A DNA stretch of 64,000 nucleotides from an uncultured Ruminococcus sp. (GCA_947627625.1 CANQWR010000001.1:124001-188000), one strand, 5' to 3'; positions 1-10,350 are shown, numbered from the stretch's first letter. Made by a program: numbers and translations. Notes: a model not told the origin generated them from the letters alone.

Positions 1-277
1 GATATATTTTAACAGGGTCGTCAATGGCAATTCCCTCCGTAGAGAGAGCCATTTCGAGGTCATTGGTGAGATTGTGTTCAATGTCCTTATCGCCGTCGGA
101 GTTCACATCATCTATGATTTCAATGTTCAGGTTTTCGCACTTGTCGTAGAAACTGTTCAGCTGGTCGACATCGAAATCGAGTTCCTCAAGTGCATCGGAA
201 ATTTCCTTTGTCGTGAGTTTTCCCCTTGTCTTTCCCTGTTCGAGCAGGGCGTCGATAGTATTCTTTTTTGAATCCAT
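1..277 (-). CDS. rpoD: RNA polymerase primary sigma factor, N-terminal part (runs off window edge)
   Basis: Reverse strand reads MDSKKNTIDALLEQGKTRGKLTTKEISDALEELDFDVDQLNSFYDKCENLNIEIIDDVNSDGDK...ALSTEGIAIDDPVKIY, i.e. sigma-70 region 1.1 and start of 1.2; directly downstream of dnaG. Not in the ORF track. Confidence 0.88.
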   Translation of the reverse strand, partial: MDSKKNTIDALLEQGKTRGKLTTKEISDALEELDFDVDQLNSFYDKCENLNIEIIDDVNSDGDKDIEHNLTNDLEMALSTEGIAIDDPVKIY

Positions 278-289
278 CTTTGTTCCTCC

Positions 290-2038
290 TTAAAGTTTTC
301 CTTTTTTTCCTGATTTTGAATTGAAAAGGGAACGAAGTTCCTCATTGGAAATATCTGCATTCTTTCCGTCTGCACTGTATAAGTTTCTCTTCCTCAGCAT
401 CTCTGCACAGTGCAGAAATGTCTGCCGTTCGCATTTTTTAGTCTCTATTCCGCTTATTCTGCCCAGTTCGGCGGGAGAAAATTCGTCATCAAGGAGAGAG
501 AGCGAAAAATTTCCGAATTTTTTTATTCTGTCGACAATTGCCGTGTAGACTTTTCTGTTGAACGGGTCTGTAAAATTAGCTGGGGGGGACTCCCTCTCTA
601 TTTCCGAAACGCTTGACGGGTTTGAGATAAGAAATGATATTATCATCTTTTCTAAGTCAACATCGGGGTAGTTATCCCGATATTCCCGATTGTCAAATTC
701 GGTCACGCCATAATTTTCGGTACGGAGCGGTCTGTCCGACTTCCGTACGCTCTCAACTCTCGCATTCACGGCATCTCTAAGAGTGTGGGAGGGTATTCCG
801 CACCTGTCCGCACATGACGATATGTAGACATCTCTTGCAACGGGTGATTTTATCTCGGCTATTATTTCCGAAACTTTCCTAAGATAATTTATTTTTCCGT
901 ATTCGGAGGACATATCAATTTCGTCCTCGCACTGTCTCAGCATATGCACAACAGCGTCCTCCGACTCCTCAAGCAGTTTTCCGAAATTCTCACTCCCGTA
1001 TTTTTTTATAAATTCATCGGGGTCTTTTGCACCTTTCACAACGAGAACCTTTGAAAATACGTCATATTCGGAGAGATACCTGACGGCTTTTCTGACAGCC
1101 TGCTGACCTGCACTGTCGTTGTCGTATGCAATAATGACTTCCCCCGCAAACCTGCTTATAAGTTTTGCCTGCTGTGGAGTTATTGCAGTGCCAAGAGTTG
1201 CGGTTGCGTTTTCAAATCCCGCCTGATTTACCGCAATTACGTCCATATAGCCCTCACAAAGGATTATATTTTTCATTCCCGATTTTTTCACAAAATTCAT
1301 TGAGTAGAGATTTGTACCCTTTTCAAATACGGGTGTCGTGGCAGTATTGAGATACTTAGCCCTTTCGGTGTCCTTCAGAGCCCTCCCGCCGAAACCTATC
1401 ACTTTTCCGTTCAGATCGACTATCGGGAACATAATTCTGTCTCTGAAAATGTCGTAGAGCCTGCCGTTTTTCTCGGACTTTGCCGACAGCCACGCACTTG
1501 TTATTTCCTCCTCCGAGTAGCCCTTTGACAGGAGATAGTCCGTCAGCAAATTCCACGAATCGGGGGCGTAGCCGAGACCGTATTTTTTAGCGGTCTCAGC
1601 CCGTATTCCCCTCTTTGTAAGATATTCCGCACCTGCAGTGTTCTCTCTGCTGTAGAGATTTTTGTAGAAAAAATTCGCACTCAGACGGTTCAGTTCATAT
1701 ATTACCTCTTTTTTCTTGCTGAGTAACTGTTCTTTTTTGCTGTACACGGGCATTTGAAGCCCCGAACGCCTTGCAAGTTCGGTGATTGTCTCCTTGAAGT
1801 CGAGACCGCTTATCTCCTGAACAAAATTTATAACGTCACCTCTTTTTTGACAGCCATAGCAGAAAAATCTGTTTTCATCGGGGTATATGGCGAGGGACGG
1901 CGTGTCGTCACCGCCGTGGAAAGGACAACTGCACCAGTACAGACGACCTTTTTTTTCGGTTTTACAGTAAGAACTTATGACTTCCTCAATGGGGTTTGCC
2001 TCTTTAAGTCTCTGTATAAAATCGCTGTTCTTATCCAT
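290..2038 (-). CDS. dnaG: DNA primase
   Basis: N-terminal zinc-binding motif (YWCSCPFHGGDDTPSLAIYPDENRFFCYGCQKRGDVINFVQ) and TOPRIM (ILCEGYMDVIAVNQAGFENATATLGTAIT). Confidence 0.97.
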   Translation of the reverse strand: MDKNSDFIQRLKEANPIEEVISSYCKTEKKGRLYWCSCPFHGGDDTPSLAIYPDENRFFCYGCQKRGDVINFVQEISGLDFKETITELARRSGLQMPVYSKKEQLLSKKKEVIYELNRLSANFFYKNLYSRENTAGAEYLTKRGIRAETAKKYGLGYAPDSWNLLTDYLLSKGYSEEEITSAWLSAKSEKNGRLYDIFRDRIMFPIVDLNGKVIGFGGRALKDTERAKYLNTATTPVFEKGTNLYSMNFVKKSGMKNIILCEGYMDVIAVNQAGFENATATLGTAITPQQAKLISRFAGEVIIAYDNDSAGQQAVRKAVRYLSEYDVFSKVLVVKGAKDPDEFIKKYGSENFGKLLEESEDAVVHMLRQCEDEIDMSSEYGKINYLRKVSEIIAEIKSPVARDVYISSCADRCGIPSHTLRDAVNARVESVRKSDRPLRTENYGVTEFDNREYRDNYPDVDLEKMIISFLISNPSSVSEIERESPPANFTDPFNRKVYTAIVDRIKKFGNFSLSLLDDEFSPAELGRISGIETKKCERQTFLHCAEMLRKRNLYSADGKNADISNEELRSLFNSKSGKKGKL

Positions 2039-2044
2039 TCTGTA

Positions 2045-3040
2045 TCACTTCCACGGTCTGGGTATAAAAATTTCGGAGTATCGTCTGATCGCATATTCGT
2101 CACTCATACCCGATATGTAGTCGCACACAGCACAGTCAACATCGCTCTCCCGAGCGATTTTTTGGTACTCATCGGGCATTTCGGAGACGTTCTCCCTGAA
2201 ATACGAGTAAAGACTTCTCACGAGATTTTCAGCCTTTCCCTCCTCACCCTTTGCGGATGGGTTGTAGTAGACTTTTTCAAACATGAAACTTTTGAGTTCA
2301 TCGTGAGCCTTGCGGACTTCGGGCATGAAGTCTATATTTTCCGCACCGTGTTCCACGACAGACGCTACCAGACTTGTAATTCTCTCCGACTTTGATTTCC
2401 CGAGTACCCTTGTGACACTTTCGGGAATTTCGTCATATGATAGAACTCCCGCACGCATGGAGTCCTCAATATCGTGGTTCAGATAGGCAATAGTGTCGGC
2501 AAGTCTCACAACGCACCCCTCACGGGTTTTTGCGGTCATATTTGTGTGGCACTCTATGCCGTCCCTGACAGCAAAAGTCAAATTCAGCCCCTCACCGTTG
2601 TTCTCGATTTTTTCGGCAACTCTCACGCTCTGCATATAGTGTCTGAAACCGTGCGGACAGATTTCGTTCAGGACAGCTTCACCACAGTGACCAAAGGGAG
2701 AGTGCCCGATGTCGTGACCGAGTGCAACAGCCTCCGTCAGGTCCTCATTGAGCCTCAAAGCCCTTGAAATAGTCCTTGCGACCTGAGCGACTTCAAGCGT
2801 GTGAGTGAGCCTTGTTCTGTAGTGGTCGCCTTCGGGGGCGAGAAAGACCTGAGTTTTACGCTTTAGTCTCCTAAAGGCGTTACAGTAGAGAATCCTGTCC
2901 CTGTCACGCTGAAAATCTGTCCTGTAGGGACACTTTTCCTCCTGTCTCTCACGCCTTGTGAATTTTTCATCGTCACTCTTGCAGGCGTACTCACAGAGAA
3001 TATTTTTTTCAATTTTTTCAGTCTGTTCACGGACGTTCAT
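2045..3040 (-). CDS. dgt: dGTP triphosphohydrolase-like HD domain protein
   Basis: RDRDRILYCNAFRRLKRKTQVF, RTRLTHTLEVAQVARTISRAL, ALGHDIGHSPFGHCGE. ATG at 3040 follows GGAGG; track start is 5 codons upstream. Confidence 0.93.
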   Translation of the reverse strand: MNVREQTEKIEKNILCEYACKSDDEKFTRRERQEEKCPYRTDFQRDRDRILYCNAFRRLKRKTQVFLAPEGDHYRTRLTHTLEVAQVARTISRALRLNEDLTEAVALGHDIGHSPFGHCGEAVLNEICPHGFRHYMQSVRVAEKIENNGEGLNLTFAVRDGIECHTNMTAKTREGCVVRLADTIAYLNHDIEDSMRAGVLSYDEIPESVTRVLGKSKSERITSLVASVVEHGAENIDFMPEVRKAHDELKSFMFEKVYYNPSAKGEEGKAENLVRSLYSYFRENVSEMPDEYQKIARESDVDCAVCDYISGMSDEYAIRRYSEIFIPRPWK

Positions 3041-3061
3041 AAAAAATCCTCCCATATCCGA

Positions 3062-3691
3062 CTAAGAAACCGATGTGAAATCCTGATAACTCTCGCCCAT
3101 ATCGGTGACATCTGCCGAGCCGTTTGTTATCTCGCAGAGCTTTTTTTTCAGAGGTTCAAGAAGTTCGCTTAGAACAAGAATTTCAAGCACAACTTCCCCG
3201 CCAAAATCCGAATTTACGACTATAGTCTTGAAATCAGGCAGAATATAGTTTATCTTGCCATAGAGATTGTAGTCTGTTCTGATTACAAGTCTGTGGCAGA
3301 GACACATATTCATAATTTTTGCCGAGTCGCAGGTTATTGACGCAGAGTGAGAATAAGCCCTTATAAGACCCCCTCCGCCGAGGAGTATACCGCCGAAATA
3401 TCTTGTGACGACTATACAAACGTCCGTGAGATTTTTTTTTCGGAGTACTTCCAGAACGGGCATACCTGCAGTTCCGTGGGGTTCGCCGTCATCGGAATAT
3501 CGGGAAATATTGTCGTCACGGAGTATGTAGGCATAGACGTTGTGACGTGCTTTTCGGTTATTCGCACGGACACTCTCGATAAAATTCACAGCTTGTTCGT
3601 TCGTCCTGACGGGAGCCATACAGCCTATAAATTCGGATTTTTTCTCTACAAAAGAGGTCTTTGCGACCTCAGCTATCGTGAAATAATTCAT
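3062..3691 (-). CDS. YigZ/IMPACT family protein
   Basis: KKSEFIGCMAPVRT, YSDDGEPHGTAGMPVLEVL, VTRYFGGILLGGGGLIRAYS. Start trimmed to MNYFTIAEV. Confidence 0.9.
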   Translation of the reverse strand: MNYFTIAEVAKTSFVEKKSEFIGCMAPVRTNEQAVNFIESVRANNRKARHNVYAYILRDDNISRYSDDGEPHGTAGMPVLEVLRKKNLTDVCIVVTRYFGGILLGGGGLIRAYSHSASITCDSAKIMNMCLCHRLVIRTDYNLYGKINYILPDFKTIVVNSDFGGEVVLEILVLSELLEPLKKKLCEITNGSADVTDMGESYQDFTSVS

Positions 3692-3708
3692 ATTTTTTAC
3701 CTTTTGTG

Positions 3709-3737
3709 CAAAAAAGCCGGTCAGGAAAGACCGGCTG
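3709..3737 (-). terminator. Rho-independent terminator downstream of rpmE
   Basis: Minus strand AGCCGGTC-tttcct-GACCGGCT followed by a T run. Confidence 0.8.
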
Positions 3738-3741
3738 TAAA

Positions 3742-3945
3742 TCACTTGCCCATATTGAAACGTCTCTTGAATCTGTCAACACGTCCGCCCGTATCGACGA
3801 GCTTTTGCTTACCGGTGTAGAACGGATGGCACTTCGAGCAGATTTCAACCTTGATATTCTCTTTTGTGGACAGAGTTTCAATTACGTTGCCACAGTGGCA
3901 GGTAATTGTAGTCTTGAAAAGCACAGGATGGAGTCCCTCTTTCAC
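3742..3945 (-). CDS. rpmE: 50S ribosomal protein L31
   Basis: (V/M)[62 protein letters not shown]; CxC...CxxC zinc-type L31. Probable GTG start after AAAGAGGTG. Confidence 0.93.
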   Translation of the reverse strand: MKEGLHPVLFKTTITCHCGNVIETLSTKENIKVEICSKCHPFYTGKQKLVDTGGRVDRFKRRFNMGK

Positions 3946-4099
3946 GATTGTCACCTCTTTCAGAATACTATTTGTTGTATACTGACAGCCCATCAGTTCC
4001 CTTAGACAGTAGTGCCGTAATACAATATATTTCATTATAACAAATTGAGAACGATTTGTCAAGGGGAAAAGATATATTTTTATTTTTTAACTTTTGATT

Positions 4100-4942
4100 T
4101 TATTTCCTGCTCTCTTTTGCGTAGTCCGTGAGTTCACCGAGACAGTATTCAAAGCAAGTTCCGTACCACATTTCTTTCATGCACGGTAAAGTGGCACGGA
4201 TACAGTCGGCAGTAAACCCGACAGAGATGTCAAGGGACTCCTGCAATGACTTCCCAAGAGTGACCGCCCCAGTGAAAACGCTTGCGAAAATATCGCCTGT
4301 GCCGTGGACATAGCCGTCAATGTGTTCCCTGAAGGAGGAGCAGAAGACATTTTTTTCCGAGTCATAAGCCATAGCACCGTGTTTGTTGCCCGACTGCACG
4401 CCCGTCAGGACAGGTACACGGCAACCGAGTTCAGAGAGGTTTACTAAAATATTTTTAACGTTCTCCTGACTGTAGTCCTCTTTGTACGGAATATCGAGCA
4501 GCAGACAGGCTTCCGTGATGTTGGGGATTATAAAATCAGCCTTTGAGCAGAGTTTTTTCATCTCACGGACAAATTTTTCGGTGAAACCTGCGTAAAATTT
4601 TCCCGAATCGCCCATAACAGGGTCTACAACTATAAAATTTTCGGAATTTCCGAAATCGTCAAAAAAATCGGAGACAATTCTGACCTGTTCAACCGAACCG
4701 AGATAGCCTGTATAGATACCGTTGAAATCAAGACCGAGTTTTTTCCAGTGTTCCGCAATTTGGGGAATATCTCCTGTCAGGTCTCTGAAAGTATAGCCCT
4801 TGAAACCGCCTGTGTGAGTTGACAGGACAGCTGTGGGGATAACAGCAGTCTCAATTCCCATGGCGGAGATTATGGGCAGGGCAGAGGTCAGCGAACACTT
4901 CCCGAAACAAGATATGTCCTGAATTGTGACAATTTTTTTCAT
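4100..4942 (-). CDS. Pyridoxamine/pyridoxal kinase
   Basis: VTIQDISCFGKCSLTSALPIISAMGIETAVIPTAVLSTHTGGF, VVDPVMGDSGKFY, VHGTGDIFASVFTGA. Confidence 0.9.
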   Translation of the reverse strand: MKKIVTIQDISCFGKCSLTSALPIISAMGIETAVIPTAVLSTHTGGFKGYTFRDLTGDIPQIAEHWKKLGLDFNGIYTGYLGSVEQVRIVSDFFDDFGNSENFIVVDPVMGDSGKFYAGFTEKFVREMKKLCSKADFIIPNITEACLLLDIPYKEDYSQENVKNILVNLSELGCRVPVLTGVQSGNKHGAMAYDSEKNVFCSSFREHIDGYVHGTGDIFASVFTGAVTLGKSLQESLDISVGFTADCIRATLPCMKEMWYGTCFEYCLGELTDYAKESRK

Positions 4943-5481
4943 TCAGAGTCCTCCTGAAAGCCGAAATCAAAGTAATCCTCTTTTATGAATCTGTGATAGC
5001 TGACGTGTCCGCCCTCATCGGCAAGGCAGTAAAAATACTCTTCGGGCTTGCCGTCATTGAAAAAGACAAGGCAGTCAAACTCTTCACTTTTTACTTTTTT
5101 GACTGTTATTTCGCCGTATTTTCTGAAAATATCGAGAATTTCGGGGATAGTAGTGCCGTGCCTGCGGACAGCCTCCACAAACTCCGTGATAAAATCGTAA
5201 CCGTCAAGACCGTTCACATAGGCACCGCCCTTTTCGGGGACAGTTATGCAGAAACCGTTTTTTATCCTCTCAGAACTGATACCGCCGAGATGGTCACAGA
5301 AATACTCCGAAAAATCTTTGAGTATCTCCTCAGCCTGTTCAAAATCGAGTTTTTCGCCGAGCAGGTGACTGAGCGAGCTGAGCATATAGTTGAAACTCAC
5401 GGGCTTGTTGTCAAAGCCTATTTTGAGTTGAGCCTCTTTTATATTGTCGGTTATATTTTTTTCAAGTCTCTCAAAGTTCAT
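4939..5481 (-). CDS. Uncharacterised protein, DUF3877-like
   Basis: Coding ORF whose end overlaps the pdxK/Y-like start; resembles DUF3877 proteins of Clostridia from memory. Confidence 0.65.
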   Translation of the reverse strand: MNFERLEKNITDNIKEAQLKIGFDNKPVSFNYMLSSLSHLLGEKLDFEQAEEILKDFSEYFCDHLGGISSERIKNGFCITVPEKGGAYVNGLDGYDFITEFVEAVRRHGTTIPEILDIFRKYGEITVKKVKSEEFDCLVFFNDGKPEEYFYCLADEGGHVSYHRFIKEDYFDFGFQEDSE

Positions 5482-5546
5482 TTTAATCTCTCCTGTCTTA
5501 TATTAAATTTATATATATTTATATTAAATTTTATATTAAATAAAAC

Positions 5547-6707
5547 TCACACAGCTTGTAGTATTTCTATAGCTTTATTCAACTGTGCGTCAATATCGCT
5601 GTCGGAGTTGTCAACAACGTAGTCGGGAGTTATACCAACTCCGTCATAGCAATCGGAGACAGCCGTCTTGTACTCCGCAACGGTCAGCACAACCGCACTG
5701 CCGTCGTCAAATTCGGAAGTCACCTGCATAACGCCTTTTCCGTAAGTCTGCACTCCCACTATATCAGCCTTTCCCGCATCACGGAGTGCAGCGGTAAACA
5801 GTTCCCCCGCACTTGCCGTATTTTCGTTGACTATCACCACCATAGGCAATTCGATTTCGGACTCATCGGAGTAGACTATCGTCTCGGAGTGACCGTCTTT
5901 ATATTCGGCAGTCGCAACAACTCCCTCAGGCAGAAGAGGGTCAAGACAGTCCTCAAGAGCCGTTACAAGCCCCCCGCCGTTGTCACGCAGGTCAAATATC
6001 AGAGACTTTGCACCGTTTGAAGTAAGTCTCTCCAGAACATCTATAAACTGCTGTGTGGTGTTCTCCTTGAAACTGCTTATTTTTATATAACCCGTGTAAT
6101 TGCTGAGCATTTCGCCCGTCACGGAAACGACTTCTATCTCCTCACGGATAAAGGAGTAATCCCTGTCTATACCGTTTCTCCGAACGGTCAGAGAAATTTC
6201 AGAGCCGACATTTCCACGCATGAAGTCCATAGCCTCTTCAAACGTCATATCTTTTACGTCAACACCGTCAGCGGATATTATAATGTCGCCCTCCTGAATG
6301 CCCGAATCGCTTGCGGGGGAGTTCTCCATAACGCCTGTAACTGCTATATAACCGCTGTCGTCATGTTCGAGAGTAAGCCCCATTCCGACCACTCTTCCCG
6401 AACTGTCCTCTTTTTCGGTGTTGTACTCGTCCTCAGTCAGATAGCGTGAATACTTGTCATCGAGACCTGAGACATAACCTTTCAGAATGCCGTCCGTGAG
6501 TTCTGTCTCGTTTATATCTCCGTAGTAATTTTCTCTGACATATGTGTCAAGGAGCTGTAGCGAATCGTATTTCTTTCCCTTTTCGTTCACGTCGAGGACT
6601 TTTCTGTTGAAACTCTGTAGCGAGAAAAACGAAGTCAGTATAAACGTCACAGCGATAGATATGGCGACAAGACTGACAGCCAGACCGAGACTTATTTTTT
6701 TATTCAT
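5547..6707 (-). CDS. S41 family C-terminal processing peptidase with PDZ domain
   Basis: N-terminal TM, PDZ (GIQEGDIIISADGVDV), catalytic region VIVNENTASAGELFTAALRD, GVQTYGKGVMQ. Confidence 0.95.
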   Translation of the reverse strand: MNKKISLGLAVSLVAISIAVTFILTSFFSLQSFNRKVLDVNEKGKKYDSLQLLDTYVRENYYGDINETELTDGILKGYVSGLDDKYSRYLTEDEYNTEKEDSSGRVVGMGLTLEHDDSGYIAVTGVMENSPASDSGIQEGDIIISADGVDVKDMTFEEAMDFMRGNVGSEISLTVRRNGIDRDYSFIREEIEVVSVTGEMLSNYTGYIKISSFKENTTQQFIDVLERLTSNGAKSLIFDLRDNGGGLVTALEDCLDPLLPEGVVATAEYKDGHSETIVYSDESEIELPMVVIVNENTASAGELFTAALRDAGKADIVGVQTYGKGVMQVTSEFDDGSAVVLTVAEYKTAVSDCYDGVGITPDYVVDNSDSDIDAQLNKAIEILQAV

Positions 6708-6786
6708 AAAATATCTCTCTCTTTCAAATTTGCAGATTTGGAGTTATCGGGTTCACGCTTATTTCGGGAACACAGTATAAATTATA

Positions 6787-6810
6787 ATGCGGTTGCAGAA
6801 GCAACCGCAT
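6787..6810. repeat. Hairpin downstream of M23 peptidase gene
   Basis: Perfect 10-bp stem ATGCGGTTGC-agaa-GCAACCGCAT; no clean T tract. Confidence 0.6.
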
Positions 6811-6831
6811 AATATTGCAGTCATGGTGTTA

Positions 6832-8370
6832 TCAGGGACTTACATATTTCTGTGGGTCTGTCTGGACACCGTTTTCAAGTACTTCAAAGTGCAGGTGAGG
6901 ACCTGTCGACCAGCCTGTTGAACCGACATAGCCTATCTCCTGACCCTGTTGGACGTAGTCCCCCACAGAGACACATATACTTGCCATGTGACCGTAAAGT
7001 GTCGAATAAGTGCCGTCGTGTGCGATAACAACATAATTTCCGTAACCTCCTCCACAGCCACAGCTGTCGTCTTTTCCGTAGTTGTGAGTGCAGGAGTTAT
7101 TAGCCGAGACGACAGTTCCCGACCTTGATGCAACGACAGTACCGCCTGCTATGTTCGCATCGCCAACGTCCATACCCTTGTGGTCGGTACTTCCCGCAAG
7201 GTCTCTGAGACCGAACGGACTCGAAATATAGCTGAAACCGGGAGCGGGCCATATGAAATCGGATGTAGGAGCAGTGTAGGAGGATTCCTCGTTCTCATCA
7301 ACCTGTTTCTGAGCTTCCTCAGCTTCCTGCTTTGCCCTGTCGGCTTCCTCACGGGCTTGCTGTGCAAGTCTCTCCGCCTCCTCACGCTCTGCCTGTTCCT
7401 CAGCCTTTTTCTTCTCCTCAGCGAGTCTTTCAGCCTCTTCCGCAGCTTTTCTCTTCTCCTCAGCTATTCTGTCAGCCTCTTCAGCGTCTTTTCTCTTCTG
7501 TTCGGCAATAGCAGCCTGTTCCTCCTCATAGCGTTTCTGTGCGAGTTCCTTATTCTTTTCGATTTCGGCAACTATGTCGTTGTACTCCTCATTAAGAGCC
7601 TCATTCTGCTTTGCGAGTTCCTCCTTGTCCGCACCGAGTTTTTCCTGTTCTTTTGCAATGCGGTCTATCTCCTCTGAGGTCTTCTGCATTTTTTCGTTGA
7701 GAGTCTGTATTTCTGCATCTTTTTCGTCACGCTTTTTCTGCTGGTCGTTCTGTTTTGTCACAAGGGCGTTTTTTTCGGTTTCGAGGTCGGTTTTAGACTT
7801 TTCAAGCCTGTCTATTTCGTCAACGATTTCGGTTATGAGTTGTTCGTCGTGTTCGGACATTCTGCTGACCATTACAGCTCTTGACATCATGTCATAGAAA
7901 CTTGAAGAGCCGAGAAGTATCGAAGCTGTGTTTTCGTTTCCCGAAACGTAAATCTCACACAGACGCTGTTTGAAAGTCTCTATGTGTTCATCTATATCAG
8001 CCTGTTGGGACTCTATATCGGCAGTCAGAGAATCTATGCTGACCTGTGCGGAATATATCTCATCTGAAATTTTTTCAAGTTCGTCGTTCAGGAGAGAAAT
8101 ATTGTCCTGAATCAGCTTTATCTGTTCAAGAAGATTTTGCTGATAGGAAACTTCCTCGTCCTTGTCGCCCTCAAGTGCAGAGATTTTCTCTTCAAGTTCG
8201 GCAATTTTTTCGTCATTGTCCTTTCGCTGTTCCTGAATATCCACGACAGACCTTGCGGACACGCTCCTGCTGTCGTCCTTTACACACTCATACGACACAA
8301 CAGCACCCGCTGAAACGGCGGTACACACCAGAAAAGACAGAACTCTCTCCGCTATGTGCAGTTTCTTCAT
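6832..8370 (-). CDS. EnvC-like coiled-coil M23 metallopeptidase (murein hydrolase activator)
   Basis: Signal peptide, long coiled coil, C-terminal M23 (DHKGMDVG...GTVVASRSGTV...YGHMASICVSVGDYVQQGQEIGYVGSTGWSTGPHLHFEV). Start trimmed to MKKLHIAERV. Confidence 0.93.
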   Translation of the reverse strand: MKKLHIAERVLSFLVCTAVSAGAVVSYECVKDDSRSVSARSVVDIQEQRKDNDEKIAELEEKISALEGDKDEEVSYQQNLLEQIKLIQDNISLLNDELEKISDEIYSAQVSIDSLTADIESQQADIDEHIETFKQRLCEIYVSGNENTASILLGSSSFYDMMSRAVMVSRMSEHDEQLITEIVDEIDRLEKSKTDLETEKNALVTKQNDQQKKRDEKDAEIQTLNEKMQKTSEEIDRIAKEQEKLGADKEELAKQNEALNEEYNDIVAEIEKNKELAQKRYEEEQAAIAEQKRKDAEEADRIAEEKRKAAEEAERLAEEKKKAEEQAEREEAERLAQQAREEADRAKQEAEEAQKQVDENEESSYTAPTSDFIWPAPGFSYISSPFGLRDLAGSTDHKGMDVGDANIAGGTVVASRSGTVVSANNSCTHNYGKDDSCGCGGGYGNYVVIAHDGTYSTLYGHMASICVSVGDYVQQGQEIGYVGSTGWSTGPHLHFEVLENGVQTDPQKYVSP

Positions 8371-8452
8371 TTCAATTCGGCGAATAAAAAACGCCTTGTC
8401 TCCTCTCATAATAGTTAATCGGTTAATTTTAATTTATTAAATTTGTAATAAG

Positions 8453-9361
8453 TTACACGTCAAGATGTTTTCTTGTGCTTATGACACTTCCCACCGCTCC
8501 GAGCAGAGAGCCTGCGAGAATATAGCACAGTGCGACGGGTATTCTCACTTCCGAAAACGGTATGAGACTATTCCTGCCGACAGCTGTCACAAGTTTTTCG
8601 GTCTCCTGCATAAGGTCATAGACGGAGCTGTAAATCCCCCATGTTATAAAAAAGGCGGTTATTCCTGCGACCAGCCCCGTCACCATTCCCTCTATAAAGA
8701 ATGGGGTGCGGATAAAGAAGTCAGTCGCACCGACATACTTCATGATCTGTATCTCCTCACGCCTTGAGTAGACACTTGCCTTTGTGGTGTTTGAAATCAT
8801 TATTATTGAGACGGCAATCAGTGCAATCATAACAGCCGTCATTATAACCGTCACAATATTTCTCAGGTCTCTTAAGACCTGCGTGACCTCTTTTGAGACA
8901 TAAACCTCGTCAACATCGTCAAACTCGGAGATAATATCGGCGGTCTTCTCTATTTCGTCATTATTTTTGACAGTCACCGTAAACCCGTCGGGCATAAACT
9001 CATAGTCCTCAATATAGTTGAATATAGCCTGTCCCTTTTCGGAAATCTCCCCCTGCACCTTTTCAAGAGCCTGTTGTTTGGATATATAGCTGACATTGTT
9101 TACATTTTCAATTGAAAGAAGTTCAGCCTGAAATTCCGCAACACGTTCGGACGGCGTACCCTGTTCTATATAGACTGCTATTTCGTTCTGATTTCCGAGA
9201 CCCGTTATCATGGAGTTCATATTCATTGAAAAAAGTGAGGCAGTCCCCACAAGGAGGAGCGATATAAGCAGTACACAGAAAGTCGCAAAAGCCATCATCT
9301 TGTTTTTCCAGATGTTCTCAATGCCCTGTCTTGTGAGGTATCTGAAGCCGTTTGTAGTCAT
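8453..9361 (-). CDS. ftsX: Cell division ABC transporter permease FtsX
   Basis: FtsX topology; RREEIQIMKYVGATDFFIRTPFFIEG. Confidence 0.95.
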   Translation of the reverse strand: MTTNGFRYLTRQGIENIWKNKMMAFATFCVLLISLLLVGTASLFSMNMNSMITGLGNQNEIAVYIEQGTPSERVAEFQAELLSIENVNNVSYISKQQALEKVQGEISEKGQAIFNYIEDYEFMPDGFTVTVKNNDEIEKTADIISEFDDVDEVYVSKEVTQVLRDLRNIVTVIMTAVMIALIAVSIIMISNTTKASVYSRREEIQIMKYVGATDFFIRTPFFIEGMVTGLVAGITAFFITWGIYSSVYDLMQETEKLVTAVGRNSLIPFSEVRIPVALCYILAGSLLGAVGSVISTRKHLDV

Positions 9362-10350
9362 TCTCCGACCTCCTCCTCATCGGTATTTCGGACATCTTCC
9401 GCCTGTTTTTCACCCTGTCCTATTTCGTCGGCGATATGGGCGAGAATTTCGTCAAGCATAGCGTCTTCGGACAGACAAAGCGGATTTTCGTCACCGTTTT
9501 CCGAGACTGTAGTTTCCTCCGCCTGCTGTTCGGGCGGAATGAAAACGTCCTCAGCACTGTCATCGTCACTGTCATAGCTGTCGGGCGGGAGCGTCTCCTC
9601 CTCACGGAGAAATTCATTTTCGGACATCTGTCCCGCACTTATACCGTTTTCAAAGAACTCATCATCGGGCATTTCGTCCATTCCCGTTATGACTTCATCG
9701 AACACTATTTCACCGTCGGTTATATTTATTATTCTGCCTCCGAAACGCCTTACAAGGTCGTGTTCGTGAGTTACCATTAAGACCGTAGTCCCACGGTCGT
9801 TTATGCCTTTCAGCAGGTCCACAATTTCATAGGACAGTTCGGGATCTATATTTCCTGTAGGTTCATCGGCAATTATCATCTGCGGATCGTTCACAAGTGC
9901 CCTTGCTATCGCCACACGCTGTTTTTCACCGCCCGACAGTTCATCGGGGTAGGAGTTTATCTTGTCATCAAGTCCGACAAGGTTTATGACGTATGAAACC
10001 CTCTTTTTAACGAGTTTCGGCGGAGAGTCTATAACTCTCAGTACAAAGGCGATATTGTCGTAGACGGTCATAGAGGATATAAGTCTGAAATCCTGAAAAA
10101 CAAAGCCGAGAGTACGGCGAAATTCGGGGATCTGCTTTTTTTTCAGGGTGTTCAGGTCGTAGCCGTTCACGGTCACGGTACCGCTTGTCGCATCTATCTC
10201 TTTCAGAATAAGTTTTATCATGGTACTCTTTCCCGCACCCGACGAGCCTACCACAAAAGCAAAATCGCCGTCATTTATTTTAAGGCTGACGTTGTTCAGA
10301 GCGTCAACACCGCTTGCGTAGGTGACGGAGACATTCTGAAACTCTACCAC
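9358..10350 (-). CDS. ftsE: Cell division ATP-binding protein FtsE with ~100-aa acidic C-terminal extension
   Basis: Walker A GSSGAGKST, signature LSGGEKQRVAIARAL, Walker B MIIADEPTGNID; overlaps ftsX. Confidence 0.95.
   Translation of the reverse strand: MVEFQNVSVTYASGVDALNNVSLKINDGDFAFVVGSSGAGKSTMIKLILKEIDATSGTVTVNGYDLNTLKKKQIPEFRRTLGFVFQDFRLISSMTVYDNIAFVLRVIDSPPKLVKKRVSYVINLVGLDDKINSYPDELSGGEKQRVAIARALVNDPQMIIADEPTGNIDPELSYEIVDLLKGINDRGTTVLMVTHEHDLVRRFGGRIINITDGEIVFDEVITGMDEMPDDEFFENGISAGQMSENEFLREEETLPPDSYDSDDDSAEDVFIPPEQQAEETTVSENGDENPLCLSEDAMLDEILAHIADEIGQGEKQAEDVRNTDEEEVGE

Noticed and set aside
1754-2395. 213-aa + strand ORF overlapping dnaG and dgt
   Set aside because: Antisense to two strongly supported conserved genes; composition is a by-product of codon usage on the opposite strand.
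7180-7897. Leu/Ser-rich + strand ORFs
   Set aside because: Antisense to the coiled-coil region of the M23 peptidase; low-complexity artefacts.
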